64,000 nucleotides of DNA from Plantago ovata (taxonomy: Eukaryota > Streptophyta > Magnoliopsida > Lamiales > Plantaginaceae), in NCBI GenBank assembly GCA_028274465.1, contig CM051455.1, positions 134,574,096-134,638,095 of the forward strand, given 5' to 3'. Each line of letters starts with the position of its first letter. The first letter of the stretch is position 1. The notes below the pieces were generated by a model. It worked only from the letters and a program-made list of their open reading frames with translations, ran no database searches and was not told the DNA's origin. This document shows, one piece after another, positions 11,921 through 23,867 of the stretch. The position numbers were made by a program, and so were the translations under genes.

Positions 11921-14412
11921 CTACCATGGTCCAGTTACAGTTCTTCTCAGACATCTTGTCTGTGCTGCTCCGTGGGGCTTACTCATTGTCTCCAAAAGCT
12001 GTGAACAAACAATTACAACTTTCTGTGAGTAATCATTTAGTAACGTAAATATATTAGGCCTCACGCTAGGAAGTGAATGTAAGCCACCGGGTCAAGTCAT
12101 AGGAAGTGGTATGTGCAAAGTACTACCATAGGTAATGTAATTGAAGTCAACTCAAGTGGTATAATAAGATCAAGTACCTGATTCTTCTGCATCTTCATAA
12201 ATTCTTCCTGCAATAACATGACAACATTTGTGGGTCAGAGAGGATAAATTTTCAATTTGATCTTGTAAAGACTACTTTTTATTGGGTTGTAAAAAAAAAA
12301 AAAAAAAAAAAAAACCTGCTTCTTTCGCAACTCTTCATTCATCTCTGAGTTTTGCAACTTCTGCTTCCAACTCCAGGGTATAAGCCTATTTTATTTTCAA
12401 ATCACATCATGACCATCAACCCTCAATCTTAAATAATACAGATAATGTCACATGCAAACAATGTGTTTGCATATCATGAACATATACTAAGTTCTACAGC
12501 AGAGATACTGATCATGAGCATTTGTGCATGTACTAATTAAGTAAAGCTTTGAGGTGGATTGCAATTTGAGTAAGCTGAATTAAAGAAACGAATGAGTTAG
12601 CTAGTCCAAAAACATTCCACATTCCCCATCAACTATTTGCAACCCGAAACACTTGAACTGCTATTGCAACTACATGCAAACAATGATTTTGCATATCTAT
12701 ATGTACTCAAATTTATGTGCATATAACAAAGTAAGATATATTTTAAAATAGGGGCAGAGGAGTATTCAGTCCTCAGTAAGTAGTGCTATAAAATTCATTT
12801 AACTGGAAAAAAACAAATCATAAGTTACAATGTTCACATGAACGTAAAAGACGGCAAGTTATGTTGGTATATTTACAAGCCCAATGATTAACAGAATCCA
12901 CAGGTTCAATCTACAGAATAATATTGTTATTTTCACAGGCTACTAATTCAAGCTTGTGAGGTGCATTTGGGAAACATATGTTAAACCGAGGTGCTACCAC
13001 ATGTTTATATGAAATATGTATAGCCCTGATATGTAGATATGTAACGCAGGTATATATGATCTAGTATCAGCCAAAGTAAAAGACTGCAATTTTTCTCTCT
13101 ATTACCTATATGCGAAAAAAGCCTTTTAAATCATCTCTACGCACTGCAATCCATTAGGACTTGCAGATTCAGATATAGTCCGTGAATAGGATAAGTTCAG
13201 TGATGACAGATTATAGCAAGCCTAATATCCACATTCTTATGAGAACCAAGATCAATATCTATAGGATGTCATGAAGAACACAGCAGAGGAACTACAAATA
13301 TGTATCATTTGCAGCGAATAAATCACCTGTTTTCTAGCTCTTGATCTTGCGGCAGACTCTCTGTTTTTTATCATTCTCTTCCGCCTTCTCTCCACCACTT
13401 TCTCTAAAGAACCAGCTGCTCTCCTTCCATGGCCAACTTCACCAAAGTTATAAGGTGAAGGTGATAGAGATGGCGTGTCTGTACTACTCTTAACAATAGC
13501 ATCTGGATGTAGATGACTCGAAGGGGATCCCACTGCACCTGCTGCTCCGTTGCGTAAACCACTCATGGCTATTCCTCCACCTGGGATAGTGTTACTCAAA
13601 CCATTTGTAGTACCAAGTGTTGGGCCCTTCGTTGTGGAGCTAGACAGATGACCATTATTTCCGTGTTGCGAGGGGCTGGAAAAAGTGACAGTTGTTTGCT
13701 TCGGAAATAGAGGTTGTAACTGTAGCTGCGGTTGCTGTGGTAATTGCTGAGTAGACCCGACACTACTCATATTAATCCCTAAGTTAGGAGGGTTGATCAC
13801 ATTTCCAAGTTGATTTCCCAACATCCCATGATTCGAAGTTGATTGTTGAAACCCTATAGTTAAGCCGGAGTAGTTACCACTTGCCTGTGGTAAACTGAAA
13901 ATCCCAGTGGAGCTTGGTCTAGCCGAAGGTTGAGCATCTTCTCTGACCACCCCTGCTTTAAACAAAAACTCTTCTAGTGTTACTTCGCCTAAAGTAGGCT
14001 CCCTTTGCCCCAAGTTCGATACTCCGTTGGCATTTTCATCTTTTGCACCAACAGTTTCGTTAAGAACGTCCTACCATACCTCATCAACATTTTTCTGGCT
14101 TAGCGTCCGTGGTAATGTTAGAGAACCTTGTCTTTGCAAATTGCCATCAGGGACATTTCTTCCTGCAGCCATAGAAGGCACCACAGCTTGGCCCTCTTCC
14201 GCAGTCCAGATGCTCTTTAAAAGATGCTCCATATTCATGGATCCAAAGTCCTTACTCGTTCCACCACCACCCAAAGTGTTTTGAAACTCCTCAAATGTCA
14301 ATGAGTATACTGAAGTCTGACGTACAAGCGGAAAATTAACGCTTTGCCTCCCAACACTATTATCTGCCTGTGTTGTGTCTCCAAAGCTCTTGAAATTCAT
14401 AAATGGCTCCAT
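11921..14412 (-). pseudogene. ABF/AREB-like group A bZIP gene, broken copy
   Basis: Four exons on the minus strand: 14412-13327, 12385-12316, 12207-12178, 11998-11921. The first encodes the C1 motif (PLVRQTSVYSLTFEEFQNTL), C2 (NMEHLLKSIWTAEEG), C3 (LQRQGSLTLPRTLSQ) and the basic region (RRRKRMIKNRESAARSRA). The second begins the leucine zipper (AYTLELEAEVAKL), and the last ends in LRRTVTGPW, the C4 motif. The family binds ABA-response elements in promoters and is phosphorylated by SnRK2 kinases. Two lesions are visible: codon 114 is TAG where the paralogue at 17250-19296 reads Arg (VW-stop-DVLNET), and exon 2 is 70 nt instead of 72, shifting the zipper frame. All splice borders and the rest of the frame survive, so inactivation looks recent. 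Its intact sister lies 3 kb upstream in the same orientation, making a tandem duplicate pair. Translation could restart only at poor sites. Confidence 0.85.
12286..12314 (+). repeat. Poly(A) run beside the exon 2 donor
   Basis: More than twenty A residues on the plus strand, i.e. a poly(T) tract beginning right after the GT donor of exon 2 of the broken bZIP gene. A long homopolymer this close to the donor may affect splicing and is prone to length change. Confidence 0.7.
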
Positions 14413-15800
14413 TATCCTAGAACTTCAAAATGCAGCTACTATCTGACCAAAATTCAAGATAAGAATGTTAGCAGTCAAACAAAATTATCTGCCAAAACAG
14501 TATATATGGTAATCTTAACCGTAGGGACTCGAATGGTAGTGGTAGTGAAACACCCTACTGCCCAACTACCACCCAGATACGAATGGTTAGTGAAAGTTCC
14601 ACTACATGTTACCATCCACTCAACAACAGGTACCACTGCCATTGGTAGCTACGAATTTCACTGCCTGGTACACAACTGCTGAAATACCCAAACTTTTCTT
14701 CCAGCTATATTAACTTGGAAACTCACAAGACACTAGTATTAGACAATTACTGGTTACAACATGTTACCCAAATGAAAGTTGGAGAATCAAGAATATTATC
14801 TTTTGACCAGGACCTAAAGGAACAATTTCATTCACTTTGCTATGACAGATAATGGTAGTAACTTCAATCTCAACTACTAGCCAACCATTCTAGGGATTCC
14901 ATAGAGCCTCTACTGTTCGCTCATCCCTACTTCAACTCATTCTTCACTCCTTTCTTTCGCAAAAATCATGACATAAAACACAGAATAATGGACTGCCATC
15001 AATCGGACAATCAAACAAAGAAAAACTCACAACGATCACATTACATTTGCCTACAAAACGAATACAGAAGAAACAGGAGAAAACAAAATGAAAGAAATAT
15101 GAACAATCAAAGCAAATCGATGGTACATTTAGAAAAAAACATTAGTTTCTATATGCAGATCATTCACTATCAACTCACCATAGATTACTGTACCACGGAA
15201 TTTCCTTCTCATCAGCCAAATAAATGTACTAAATTTTGAAACGAAAACAACTCTCAAAGCTACTACTATTACTAGTACAAATTACCCCATATTTCTGAAT
15301 CTTACAGCTCACCTAATCTCACCAGCTCAAGCCTCTCCAATTCCAGATCTAAACTCAAATCAAGCCATAAACACACACACACAGAGTAACAAATTGAATC
15401 GTGAGTATCCATTATTGCAGTACACGCAAAACTACGAAACAATTACTTTACGCAATTCACATACTCAAACACGAATCCATAAATCCAAGCCATAAAACTC
15501 ATTTTCATCCTCCATAAACTCAATTCGCAGCTGAAAACATTACACAGTAAACCTAACAACGTCCCATTCATCTCCATAGTTTGCTCAGTTCGAAAAACGC
15601 CGTACAATTAGCTAAAACCATAGATGACAATATAAGAAAAATATAACAGACAAGTAAAAATGGAAACGCAGAGAGAGAGACGAAATTACCCTTGTGATTT
15701 GTTAGGAGGAAAAAAAATTCTGAAAATGTGTGTCGCTTGCTCCTTATTCGACAAGTGCCTTACTCTCCTTTGACAGAAAATACATCTCTTTCTTCTCTTT
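14413..15800 (-). promoter_or_regulatory. 5' leader, leader intron and promoter of the broken bZIP gene
   Basis: Upstream of the ATG at 14412. A segment at about 15675-15780 (AGAGAGAGACGAAATTACCCT, ACTCTCCTTTGACAG in plus orientation) resembles the region upstream of the intact paralogue at about 20245-20375, suggesting a shared non-coding first exon and a leader intron of about 1.2 kb. The GA/CT-rich tract at 15780-15815 may belong to the core promoter. No other gene seen. Confidence 0.45.
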
Positions 15801-15815
15801 CTCTCTCTATCTAGA

Positions 15816-17249
15816 TTTTATTTTTTTTATTTTGTAAAATATATTTAAAAAATCTTTGATTTGAATTTCCGCCGCTATTTTTAACTCGGAAATATCTGAT
15901 GGAGTCTATTATTTCGAGACGTGGTCCAATCAAAGACGAGATTGAGGAGGCAAATGGATGGTCACCACGTGGCATGTTCTGCGCTTTCTCCGGTTTTGTC
16001 TTCTTCAAGTATATTTTCTTCAAACTGGTACTCCATTTTTTAAGATATTTTTTAGATATTTTAAACTTCATTATAGAGACTACGGTCTTATCATTTTCAT
16101 TAGTTATACAATTTTGTTTGTGGTTTCTTCCAATTTGAACTTTTTATCCAAAGTATCTACTAGATTTTTTTATTGATTTGGCGGTTTTTGTTGACACGGT
16201 TTTATTGTAGTTTTTATGGTGAAATTTTGTACTTATTGAATGGGTTTCCAGTGACATAATATTATTCGCCTACGGTATGAATTAAGGTATTTTGAACTGT
16301 ATTCGCCTACTGTATGGAATTGTAGTGGACAAGATCTCTAGGAAGTAGGTTTATTCATCATCTCAACGTAAAAATAACAAATACGGTACAAGTCAACAAG
16401 GACCTATAAGGATATTAGTGTCGGGGAAGCCAGTTTTTTTCACGGTACGATTTTTCCATATTCCTGAGTTTGTGACAAAGAGGGTTATACAAGTTTCGTA
16501 ATTGTATAACTCTATATAAGGCATGCAAGTAAGCCTATGTTTTTTCAACTTATATTTAGTTTCATTCCGCTCAGTTCAATTATACTTAAAATAATGAGTC
16601 TAAAATAATTTCAATTCAGTTGAATTTTTCAGGCAAATCAAACCGGAACTAAACGAGGCTCAAAAGTGATGTGGTTGGTACTGGTCCCAAATTGCTAGAA
16701 GGGGAAGGGAACTCTTACGTATTAGTAATGTTCTTGTGTACATTTGTGCCCAAGCCAGGTTGCTAGATTGCTCGCGAAACTTCCACCCCCGTCATGAGTT
16801 GATTTGACCACGAATGACTATGATAACATTGGTTACGTTTTTAACATTTCTAATCCCGCACAATCATCCAGAATTTTCAAAGAATGTCTTATTTTTGACA
16901 GGGTGAGCTGCAGGCAAATCCAAACCAACTGCTGGCAGACTTATGTTTTGGAGAACACATGTTGAAAACTATCAATAAAAACATCATTCTCTACTAGGCC
17001 TACCGGCTACCGCTATGAGCTGCTCAGCTTATTAGCTTGAAAATGCAGTTACTAGATCAAGGAAACAGAAATCACATCGTCATAGACCATTAAAAGCGTA
17101 CAAATACACTTCAATAATATACAATGCGAAATTCTTGCTTCTATATACATACGTGTCTATATAAAGTGTCCATGACGAGGATCATCATTCACATTAGTAG
17201 TAAGTAAGCAGTAAGCACGACTGAGAAACAAAAGGCAAACTGTGTCCTT
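15816..17249. other. Intergenic, no gene seen
   Basis: Sits between the promoter of the first bZIP and the 3' end of the second. A short direct repeat ATTCGCCTAC(G/T)GTATG occurs at about 16264 and 16301. The open frames at 15811-16176 overlap on both strands, are AT-driven and match nothing I know. Confidence 0.4.
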
Positions 17250-19296
17250 CTAATTCCAGTAATGTCCCGTTAGAGTCCTTCTCAAGCACACTCTTTTACC
17301 GCCCCCAGGTTTATTCAGTGTCTCCAGAAACTGTGGACAAAAGAAAAAGATCATCAGACTGGAAAAACCTTCTTGCACTTGGCATTTTTTGTCTAATCAC
17401 AATTACATGTTTCCGATTTCCACTATGGAACTAACTCGGAACTTGTGATTCAGTGCACAATCAGTCAATGTTTTTTTAAGTAAGTGCTAGGTGTAGTAAT
17501 GTTCGATGATGCAAAGAGGCGAAGTGTACCTGACTTTTCTGCATCTTCAAGTATTCTTCCTGCATTGATATAGAAAGTTGCTTTATTTGTCAATATCATG
17601 AAATCAGTTTGATCTTGATAAAGCTTTTACTATCTCACTGGTGTAACAAAATTTACCTGTTTTCTTCGTAGCTCTTCATTCATTTCTTTGAGTTTTGCTA
17701 TTTCTGCCTCTAATTCCAGTTGATAGGCCTGATGTTTTCCGAAATAGATCAGATCATTGCATCGTACAGATGATATATTTATGTGAATATGTTTAACTTA
17801 GATACATAATTAGACAGGTTGCTATAGAAATTAACACAAATGAGTAGCATGTGCTAGTTCAACATACTAATATGTTCATATTCGCCAGGATGCATTTGAA
17901 TCAAACTGTACCAGTATCTTGCATGTTTCCATCACATTACCATCATTTCAAAGTAGGGATTACAGGTAAATTATACAAGACACTAATACCCAAGGTGAAT
18001 CCAAAAAACTGCTTCTGCATCATAGTACTAACTACTAACCCCATGGACAGATTTAGATAGTTAGCTGTCTAAAATAAAGTCTAGACTCTAGAGATTCGAA
18101 TGTAACTTCCAAATAAAGATGCAAGCATGGTCTAGTGTTATCAGCAAGCAGTCATATGGATATGCTTCAAGTTATTGATTACCTTGATGTAGCCAGGTTT
18201 TAACAAGAAAGGATTGTTAATGCACTAAGAAGATTTAGTGCACAGGTAATATAAGAAAAAAAACAGCAGAATGCGTTGAAAAGTTAACCTGCTTTCTAGC
18301 TCGTGATCTTGCAGCAGATTCTCTGTTCTTAATCATCCTCTTCCGCCTCCTCTCCACTACTTTCTCCAAAGAACCAGCCGCTCTCCTTCCTCTTCCACCT
18401 TCACCAAAATTATAAGGAGAAGGCGATGGTGATGGTGTATCCGCGCTGCTCTTAACAATCGGATTGCCTAATCCACCCATAATTGTTGAACCACCTTGAA
18501 CTACATTGTTCTTTGAATCATTTATGAAACCAAACTGTGGCCCCTTTGCTCCTAGCCTAGATAACTGAGCATTATTTCCATGTGGTGAGGTGGAAAAAGG
18601 GACAGCTGTTTGCTTCGGTAATAGAGGCTGAAACTGAGGTTTCGCCTGTTGGTTTGGTTGCTGAGAGGACATTACTCCGTTCACATTGATCCCCAAGTTA
18701 GGAGAGTTGAAAACCATGCTCTTACACTCAGCAAGCTGACTGTCAAAAACATCTTGATTCTGAGTCGGAAACTGAAAGTTGTTAGCATTTGCACCGTAAA
18801 TCCCAGTGTTGTTCGTCATTGCAGAAGGTTGAGCGTCTTCCCTAACAACACCTGCCCTAGACAAGAACTCTTCTAACGTTATCTCGCCTAAAGTAGGCTC
18901 CCTTGTCGCCAAATTCGAACCCCCAGCAACAGTTTCTTTTGAAACATCCCTCCACACCTCATCAACAGTCCTCTGGCTTAGTGTCCGCGGTAGTGTCAAG
19001 GAACCTTGACGCTGCAAGTTTACATTCGGACCGCTTCCTCCTACTCCACCTACAGAAGACGCCACAGCCTGAGTACCCTCCTCAGCACTCCAAATGCTCT
19101 TCAAGAGCTCCTCCATGTTCATCGACCCGAAATCCCTACTCGTTCCACCACCCAACGTGTTCTGAAACTCGTCAAACGTTAAGGAAAACACGGAAGATTG
19201 CCGAACAAGCGGAAATGTGAAATTTTGCTGCACACTACTACTAGCATCTGGATGGACTGTGTCCCCAAAGGTATTGAAGTTTATGTAAGACCCCAT
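17250..19296 (-). CDS. ABF/AREB-like bZIP transcription factor (group A), intact
   Basis: Four exons on the minus strand: 19296-18289, 17728-17657, 17559-17530, 17330-17250, joining in phase to 396 residues, a normal length for the family. Domains: C1 at residues 29-48 (PLVRQSSVFSLTFDEF), C2 at 56-73 (SMNMEELLKSIWSAEE), C3 at 94-118 (LQRQGSLTLPRTLSQ), a further conserved block at 131-151 (REPTLGEITLEEFLSRAGVV), basic region at about 310-336 (RRRKRMIKNRESAARSRA), then a zipper starting AYQLELEAEIAKLKEMNEEL. RQxS sites in C1-C3 are SnRK2-type phosphorylation sites, and the protein should bind ABRE (ACGTG) elements in the nucleus in abscisic acid responses. Odd: the C4 tail reads LRRTLTGHYWN rather than the usual LRRTLTGPW. 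The start is supported by the family's MGS-x-N-F-x-x-F beginning. The tandem neighbour at 11921-14412 is inactive, so this copy probably carries the function. Confidence 0.93.
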
Positions 19297-20420
19297 CTGT
19301 AAAGCTAATCAATCAACAAGAAAACAAGAAAACAATACTATTATTATTTTCCGAAAGAGGAATAGTACAAGTGAATGAAGAAACACATGTCCTTACCACA
19401 AGCCATATAGATCTATCTATATCTCAACATCACAGCAAACTGCAATCACTATACTATCTATCTACTATAGAAAGATCAGTATTGAGTTGAGTACACAATA
19501 TATGCTTAGCTTTAAAGGATAGGTACAACCAAACAAAAGTCAGCTTCACCTTCACTTAGGGCAATAAATGGATGTAATCATGATGTAAACACACCAAGAA
19601 CCAGTTAATGCTATTCATACAAGTGTCCATTTTACTACTATATACAGAAACTTATGTTTTTTTATCTGCTAAATTGGAAACAATATTAACCAAGAGTGCA
19701 ATGATCATCTTGCCTAGTCAAATACTTAGCATCATATCATAATTCTTGATCTCCTTAAATCATTAAAATACAAGTGATAGGTACAGTACAGTACAGCATA
19801 GGAGTAGATCTTTACGATACTGAAGCTCAAACAATATAATGATCCATGAACAAAACTACCATCCATCTTAACTGTTTCGTACTTATATAGATGAATCTCG
19901 AAAAATTTCCATTTTTAGAAAGCTGAAACTAGAGCAAAATTGGAGGAACCTATGATATAAGTTTGTAACATTTCTAACTTCCAATCAACCTAACAGTGAC
20001 ATCATATCCCATTAAACCATTAAAATTTATACTAATCCCAATCTCAAACACTAAATAGTAAGCTGAACATCATAAATAAACAGAATCCAATCCAAGAACT
20101 CCAAACCCAGATCCAAGATCAAATCTTTTTCACTCCCACAAAACAAACAGCCATTGTTCAAAGTCTCCAACATCATATCAATCACAGAATAGCTCAATTC
20201 AAAACAAGATCAAACACAGCAAGAGAGGAGTAGTAAAAATAACCTAGAGATAGAAAGAGAGGAGATGGATGGACGAAAATACCCTTTAAAAGGAGAATCA
20301 AAAGCTGTCGTATCCTTCTTCTTCGCGGAGCAGGCTCTTGGTGGAGACGACAAGTGTCTCGTTCCCCTTTGACATTTTAAACACTACTGAATCACTCTGC
20401 TATTTCAAGAAACGTGGACC
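19297..20420 (-). promoter_or_regulatory. 5' leader, leader intron and promoter of the intact bZIP gene
   Basis: Upstream of the ATG at 19296 there is about 0.95 kb of non-coding sequence, then a block at about 20245-20375 resembling the leader of the sister gene (GAGACGAAATTACCC-like in plus orientation, and CCCTTTGACA). A leader intron is likely, as in other ABF genes. An ACGTGG box at about 20412 (and CGAAACGTGG at 20457) could serve as an ABRE-type element; this is inference from the core only. Confidence 0.45.
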
Positions 20421-20892
20421 AATGGGATCGATGCTTTTAGTAGCCAATCAGGGGGCGAAACGTGGTGGAATCTGGATCGTTGTTGGAGCCGACAAGGTGA
20501 AAAATGGCGTGATGTGATTGGTGGAGTTTGATGTCACTGGTGATGCAATCGAGATAGGATTTGGATATTTTCGTTGTGGGAAACATGTGCGTGTGATGGA
20601 TGAGTGATGAGTCAGTGTCAGCTGTGCTTGGGCTATGGTTGTGTGTGGGGTGGTGTAGGGTGTATGCTTGGCAGTTAGCAAGATTGGGCTGAATGGGTGA
20701 AAATGTTGTTGGGCTAAAGTGTTTCGGCCATTCAGTCCATTGGTTGTTTCAAGAGTCCAATAGTGTTCGATCCAACTATGAAATGTCGGAATTTTGGGAG
20801 ACCGGAATTTTCCACGAGTATGTCATGCAAGGCAAAATATGTTCTATGTGATCTAAGCTTTTACTTTGAAAAATGTTGTCTAGTATGTGTGT
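20421..20892. other. Intergenic, nothing recognised
   Basis: Moderately GC-rich upstream sequence. The minus-strand frame 20448-20681 has low-complexity Thr/Pro/Ser composition and no family resemblance. Confidence 0.35.
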
Positions 20893-20907
20893 ATTAAGGA
20901 GATAGTA

Positions 20908-21035
20908 GGGGGAGTTATAAGTTGGTTCAACGGAAGGGAATTGGGTCGGTAAATGGAGAGGTATTGCGTTTGATTCCCAGTGAAGACATAATGCGGTTTA
21001 GGGGTGGAGATATAAGGTTTTTGCCGTTTAAAAAA
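20908..21035 (+). mobile_element. tRNA-derived SINE, copy 1
   Basis: A 128-bp unit with a polymerase III-like A box region (AGTTGGTTCAACGGAAGG) and B box-like sequence (TTTGATTCCCAG), ending TTTTTGCCGTTT plus A. The flanks carry the 14-bp target duplication TTAAGGAGATAGTA at 20894-20907 and 21036-21049. Shares about 90% of its sequence with copy 2. Confidence 0.8.
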
Positions 21036-21058
21036 TTAAGGAGATAGTACAAATTTTA

Positions 21059-21190
21059 GGGGGAGTTATAAGGTGGTTCAGCGGAAGGGAATTGGGTTGG
21101 TGAATGGAGAAGTGTTGGGTTCGATTCCCAGCGAAGACATAATGCGGTTTAGGGGTGGAGATATAAGGTTTTTGTCGTTTCAAAAAAAGA
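21059..21190 (+). mobile_element. tRNA-derived SINE, copy 2, inserted beside copy 1
   Basis: Same unit as the preceding SINE: AGGTGGTTCAGCGGAAGG, then GGTTCGATTCCCAG as a good B box, ending TTTTTGTCGTTTC plus A. Target duplication ATAGTACAAATTTT (21044-21057) is matched by ATAGTACGAATTTT (21197-21210) with one difference. Its left target copy overlaps the right target copy of the first SINE, so copy 2 came second. Confidence 0.8.
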
Positions 21191-21210
21191 AAGGATATAG
21201 TACGAATTTT

Positions 21211-22377
21211 GTAGTAGAATCGAGCCTTTGAATCAATAGACGAATTAGTGGCAAGATAAGCGTTGATGGTGAAAACAAGGTGAGGATGTCGTTCGGGTGG
21301 AGTTGTAACGACGGATTCCAAGTTAACAATTTGACATTTTCAAGTGGCTTCAAAATAAATTACATTGTATTTAACAAAGAGGCTATCCCACTCCAAATGT
21401 TTTGGAAAGCGGATTTGTCTAGTGAAATTATGAAAGAAATGATCTTTTATTTTAATTAACGTCAAATTAGATTACTTCAACGGAGTTCACCAGTGGGCTT
21501 ACAACATACTTCCTACGAACATTCACAATTTACGATAATCGTGAATAAGTACAGACACCAAAGTCAACAAGGCCAAATATATCAAACGAAGAAGTAACGA
21601 CTAGACTGTACACGAAACATCATGAACTAGACCAAAAACGAGCATTGCTTCCTTCATTGGATATATCATCTACAACAATCATATTTTGTTCTTGCCTTCT
21701 TGGAACACAAAAGACCAAAACATTTTAAGATATCTTTGAGGTACGTACCTGATCGTGTAGTCGTGTACAAATGGTTTATGGCGATGTAATTTATGAATCA
21801 AATGCACAATATACATGACATTGATTGAGAAAGCACGTAAACCCAACTTCGTGATTTTTTGTTAAGGCATGCCAAGTCTTGTACAATAATTAAGGATAGA
21901 GTTTCATGGAGCGAAAAGGTCAGCACATTTTCTTATATGAAATAATGAAACTACATGTGACTAAATATTGAAATGACGTGGAAAAAGAATATTAGAAAAG
22001 GCCTGAAGCACGCAAGTTTAATGGGAAAAAGCAGAAAAGATTAGACATTTATGAGTGGTGGTCATGTGTTAAATAAATCAAGATAAAAAGAAAAAGAGCA
22101 GTGTTTTTCTTCACGGGGGGTTGAAATAATTAACGGAATTAAAAAAGACGAGCTTACATTAAAACTTCTCATCTAAGTAATGGAGTAATTAATTCATGGA
22201 TTAAGAAAACGTCTTACGAGTTTCGTTATATTCTTAGATGAGAAGTTTAATGTCATAGAGTCTGCCATATTTAATTAATTACTCCCTCCATCTAGGGTTT
22301 CATTTTTTATTTCTTTTTTTATTTTAACCCATACTATTTTCAAATCATATTGAAATATAATTAAGAGATTATATCAT
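21211..22377. other. Intergenic with a small inverted repeat
   Basis: No gene seen. ACATTAAAACTTCTCATCTA at about 22157 pairs with TAGATGAGAAGTTTAATGT at about 22236, an inverted repeat of about 21 bp around a 55-nt loop. A one-sided Stowaway-like end (TACTCCCTCCATC) follows at about 22282. Confidence 0.45.
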
Positions 22378-23030
22378 TCTAGGAGTCCCTTAGAACATCT
22401 AATAACAAAAAGTTCCATTAGATCGGCAATTACAGATTAGGCCAAAATGTGGATTTTGGGTTGACTTAGAGCTATTTACAGAATTGTCATTCACTCAAAA
22501 CAAACATGTACTAAGTATTTTAACTGTTTTCTAATAAAACAAAAAAAGAAATTAAAAAAAAGGGAAAAGTAGTAAATAAAAATTGAAGGGTTGGGCAGAG
22601 CTCAGCCCCGCCATGGCGGGGCGGAGCTGGCTCCGCCCAGACTGCTCCAGTCGGAGCAGTTGATGCTCCGATTAGAGCAGGTTGCTCCGATCGGACCAGA
22701 AACGCTCCAATCGGAGCAGTTGAAACTCCGACCGGAGCTTCTTTGCTCCGATCGGAGCCACTGTGCTCTAACCGGAGCAGTCAAAGCTCCAGTCAGAGCA
22801 ACTTTTTTTCTTTTTTTTTAATTTTCAATTCTTTTTTTAGTTTTTTAATTTTATTTTTTTTATTTCAAATGTAAGGCTTGTTTGGCTTGTTTGGTTATTG
22901 AAGAATCCAAAATTTCTACATTAAATTAGTTCTTATTAATTCACCAAAAGTCAAATTCGTGACCTAATATGTAATTGATAATCTAATGGGACCTATTTTG
23001 TTATTAGAATCACTAAGAGGCCCCTAAAAA
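22378..23030. mobile_element. MITE-like element 1 with GCTCC palindrome array
   Basis: Inverted terminal segments: the left (about 22380-22445) contains ATCTAATAACAAAAAGT and GGCAATTACAGATTAGG; the right (about 22965-23030) carries the reverse complement of a similar order (CCTAATATGTAATTGATAA, TTTTGTTATTAGAATC). The interior at 22594-22800 is an array of palindromes (separate entry), the rest A/T-rich. No coding capacity. Superfamily unknown. Confidence 0.6.
22594..22800. repeat. Array of GCTCC-N4-GGAGC palindromes, about 20-21 bp apart
   Basis: From 22644 there are eight units of a 14-bp palindrome-like core (for example GCTCCGATCGGAGC) spaced by 6-7 bp (CAGTTGA, CAGTCAAA and similar), each slightly different, often with the two halves changing together. 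Just before lie CCCCGCCATGGCGGGG and GGAGCTGGCTCC, also palindromic. GC content is sharply higher than the AT-rich surroundings. The frame 22591-22821 across it is a by-product of the repeat period. Confidence 0.85.
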
Positions 23031-23091
23031 GATATGGACCCTATAATTAATAAAGTTATACTATAAATGGTCCATTGATTTTTTATACCCT

Positions 23092-23760
23092 CTTAGCGTC
23101 CCTAATAACGAAATGAACTACCTTAGTTTATCAATTACATTTTAGTCCAAAGTCAACAAAAATTCACTATTCCAAAATTGAATTTTGATGAAACCAAACA
23201 AATCTTAATATTTTTAAATAAAAAATATAAAGAATTAAAAGAAAAAACTAAGTAAAATACTACAATAATAAAATAAATTTTAAATTAAGAAAAAAAATCT
23301 TAACTAAAAAAAAAAAATTATCTTCATCATCCTCAAAGCTTCGGTACCGTAATTTTTTTCGGTACCTGAGCTCCAGCGCCGAAAACGGTGAAGCAGGATG
23401 CTCCACCACCATTAACGATGCAACAAGCAGCTTGCTCCACCATCAGATCGGTGGAGCAGCAGCTCCACCGTTACCGGCACCGGAGCTCCGATACCGGAAT
23501 TATTCAGTACCGAAACTTTAGCGAAGAAGATCGAAGATGGATGGATCGATCTTGTTAAATATTTAATTTTTATTTTATTTTATAATTCTATTTAAATTTT
23601 TTAAATCTTTAAATTAATTTTTTGATTGGAAATATTTATTTTTCTTAAGTCATGTTTGGTTGGAAGGTGTTTAAAGTGTTGGTCAACTCAAATGTACTAA
23701 AATGTAATTGAGTTTGGACTATAATGTAATTGATAACACAAGAGGGTACTTTATGAGAAA
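23092..23760. mobile_element. MITE-like element 2 of the same family
   Basis: The left end TACCCTCTTAGCGTCCC with TTTATCAATTACATTTTAGT pairs with the right end at about 23690-23760 (ACTATAATGTAATTGATAA, AAGAGGGTA). The interior at 23370-23510 has GC-rich blocks with GGAGCTCC, GTGGAGCAGCAGCTCCAC and GGTACC palindromes around GCTCCACC. Arrangement matches the first element though the internal repeat has diverged. Confidence 0.6.
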
Positions 23761-23867
23761 GGACTTCATAGTGAACCCTTATAATCAATTTTCTCTACTA
23801 TAAAAATATTATATTTTTATAACATAAATTTGTTAATATCTTTCATAATATAAAGGGTAATTTTTAT

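Noticed and set aside
22591-22821. Array of regularly spaced palindromes considered as a CRISPR array
   Set aside because: Spacers are only 6-7 bp and partly conserved, repeats are self-complementary and variable, and the DNA is a plant nuclear genome.
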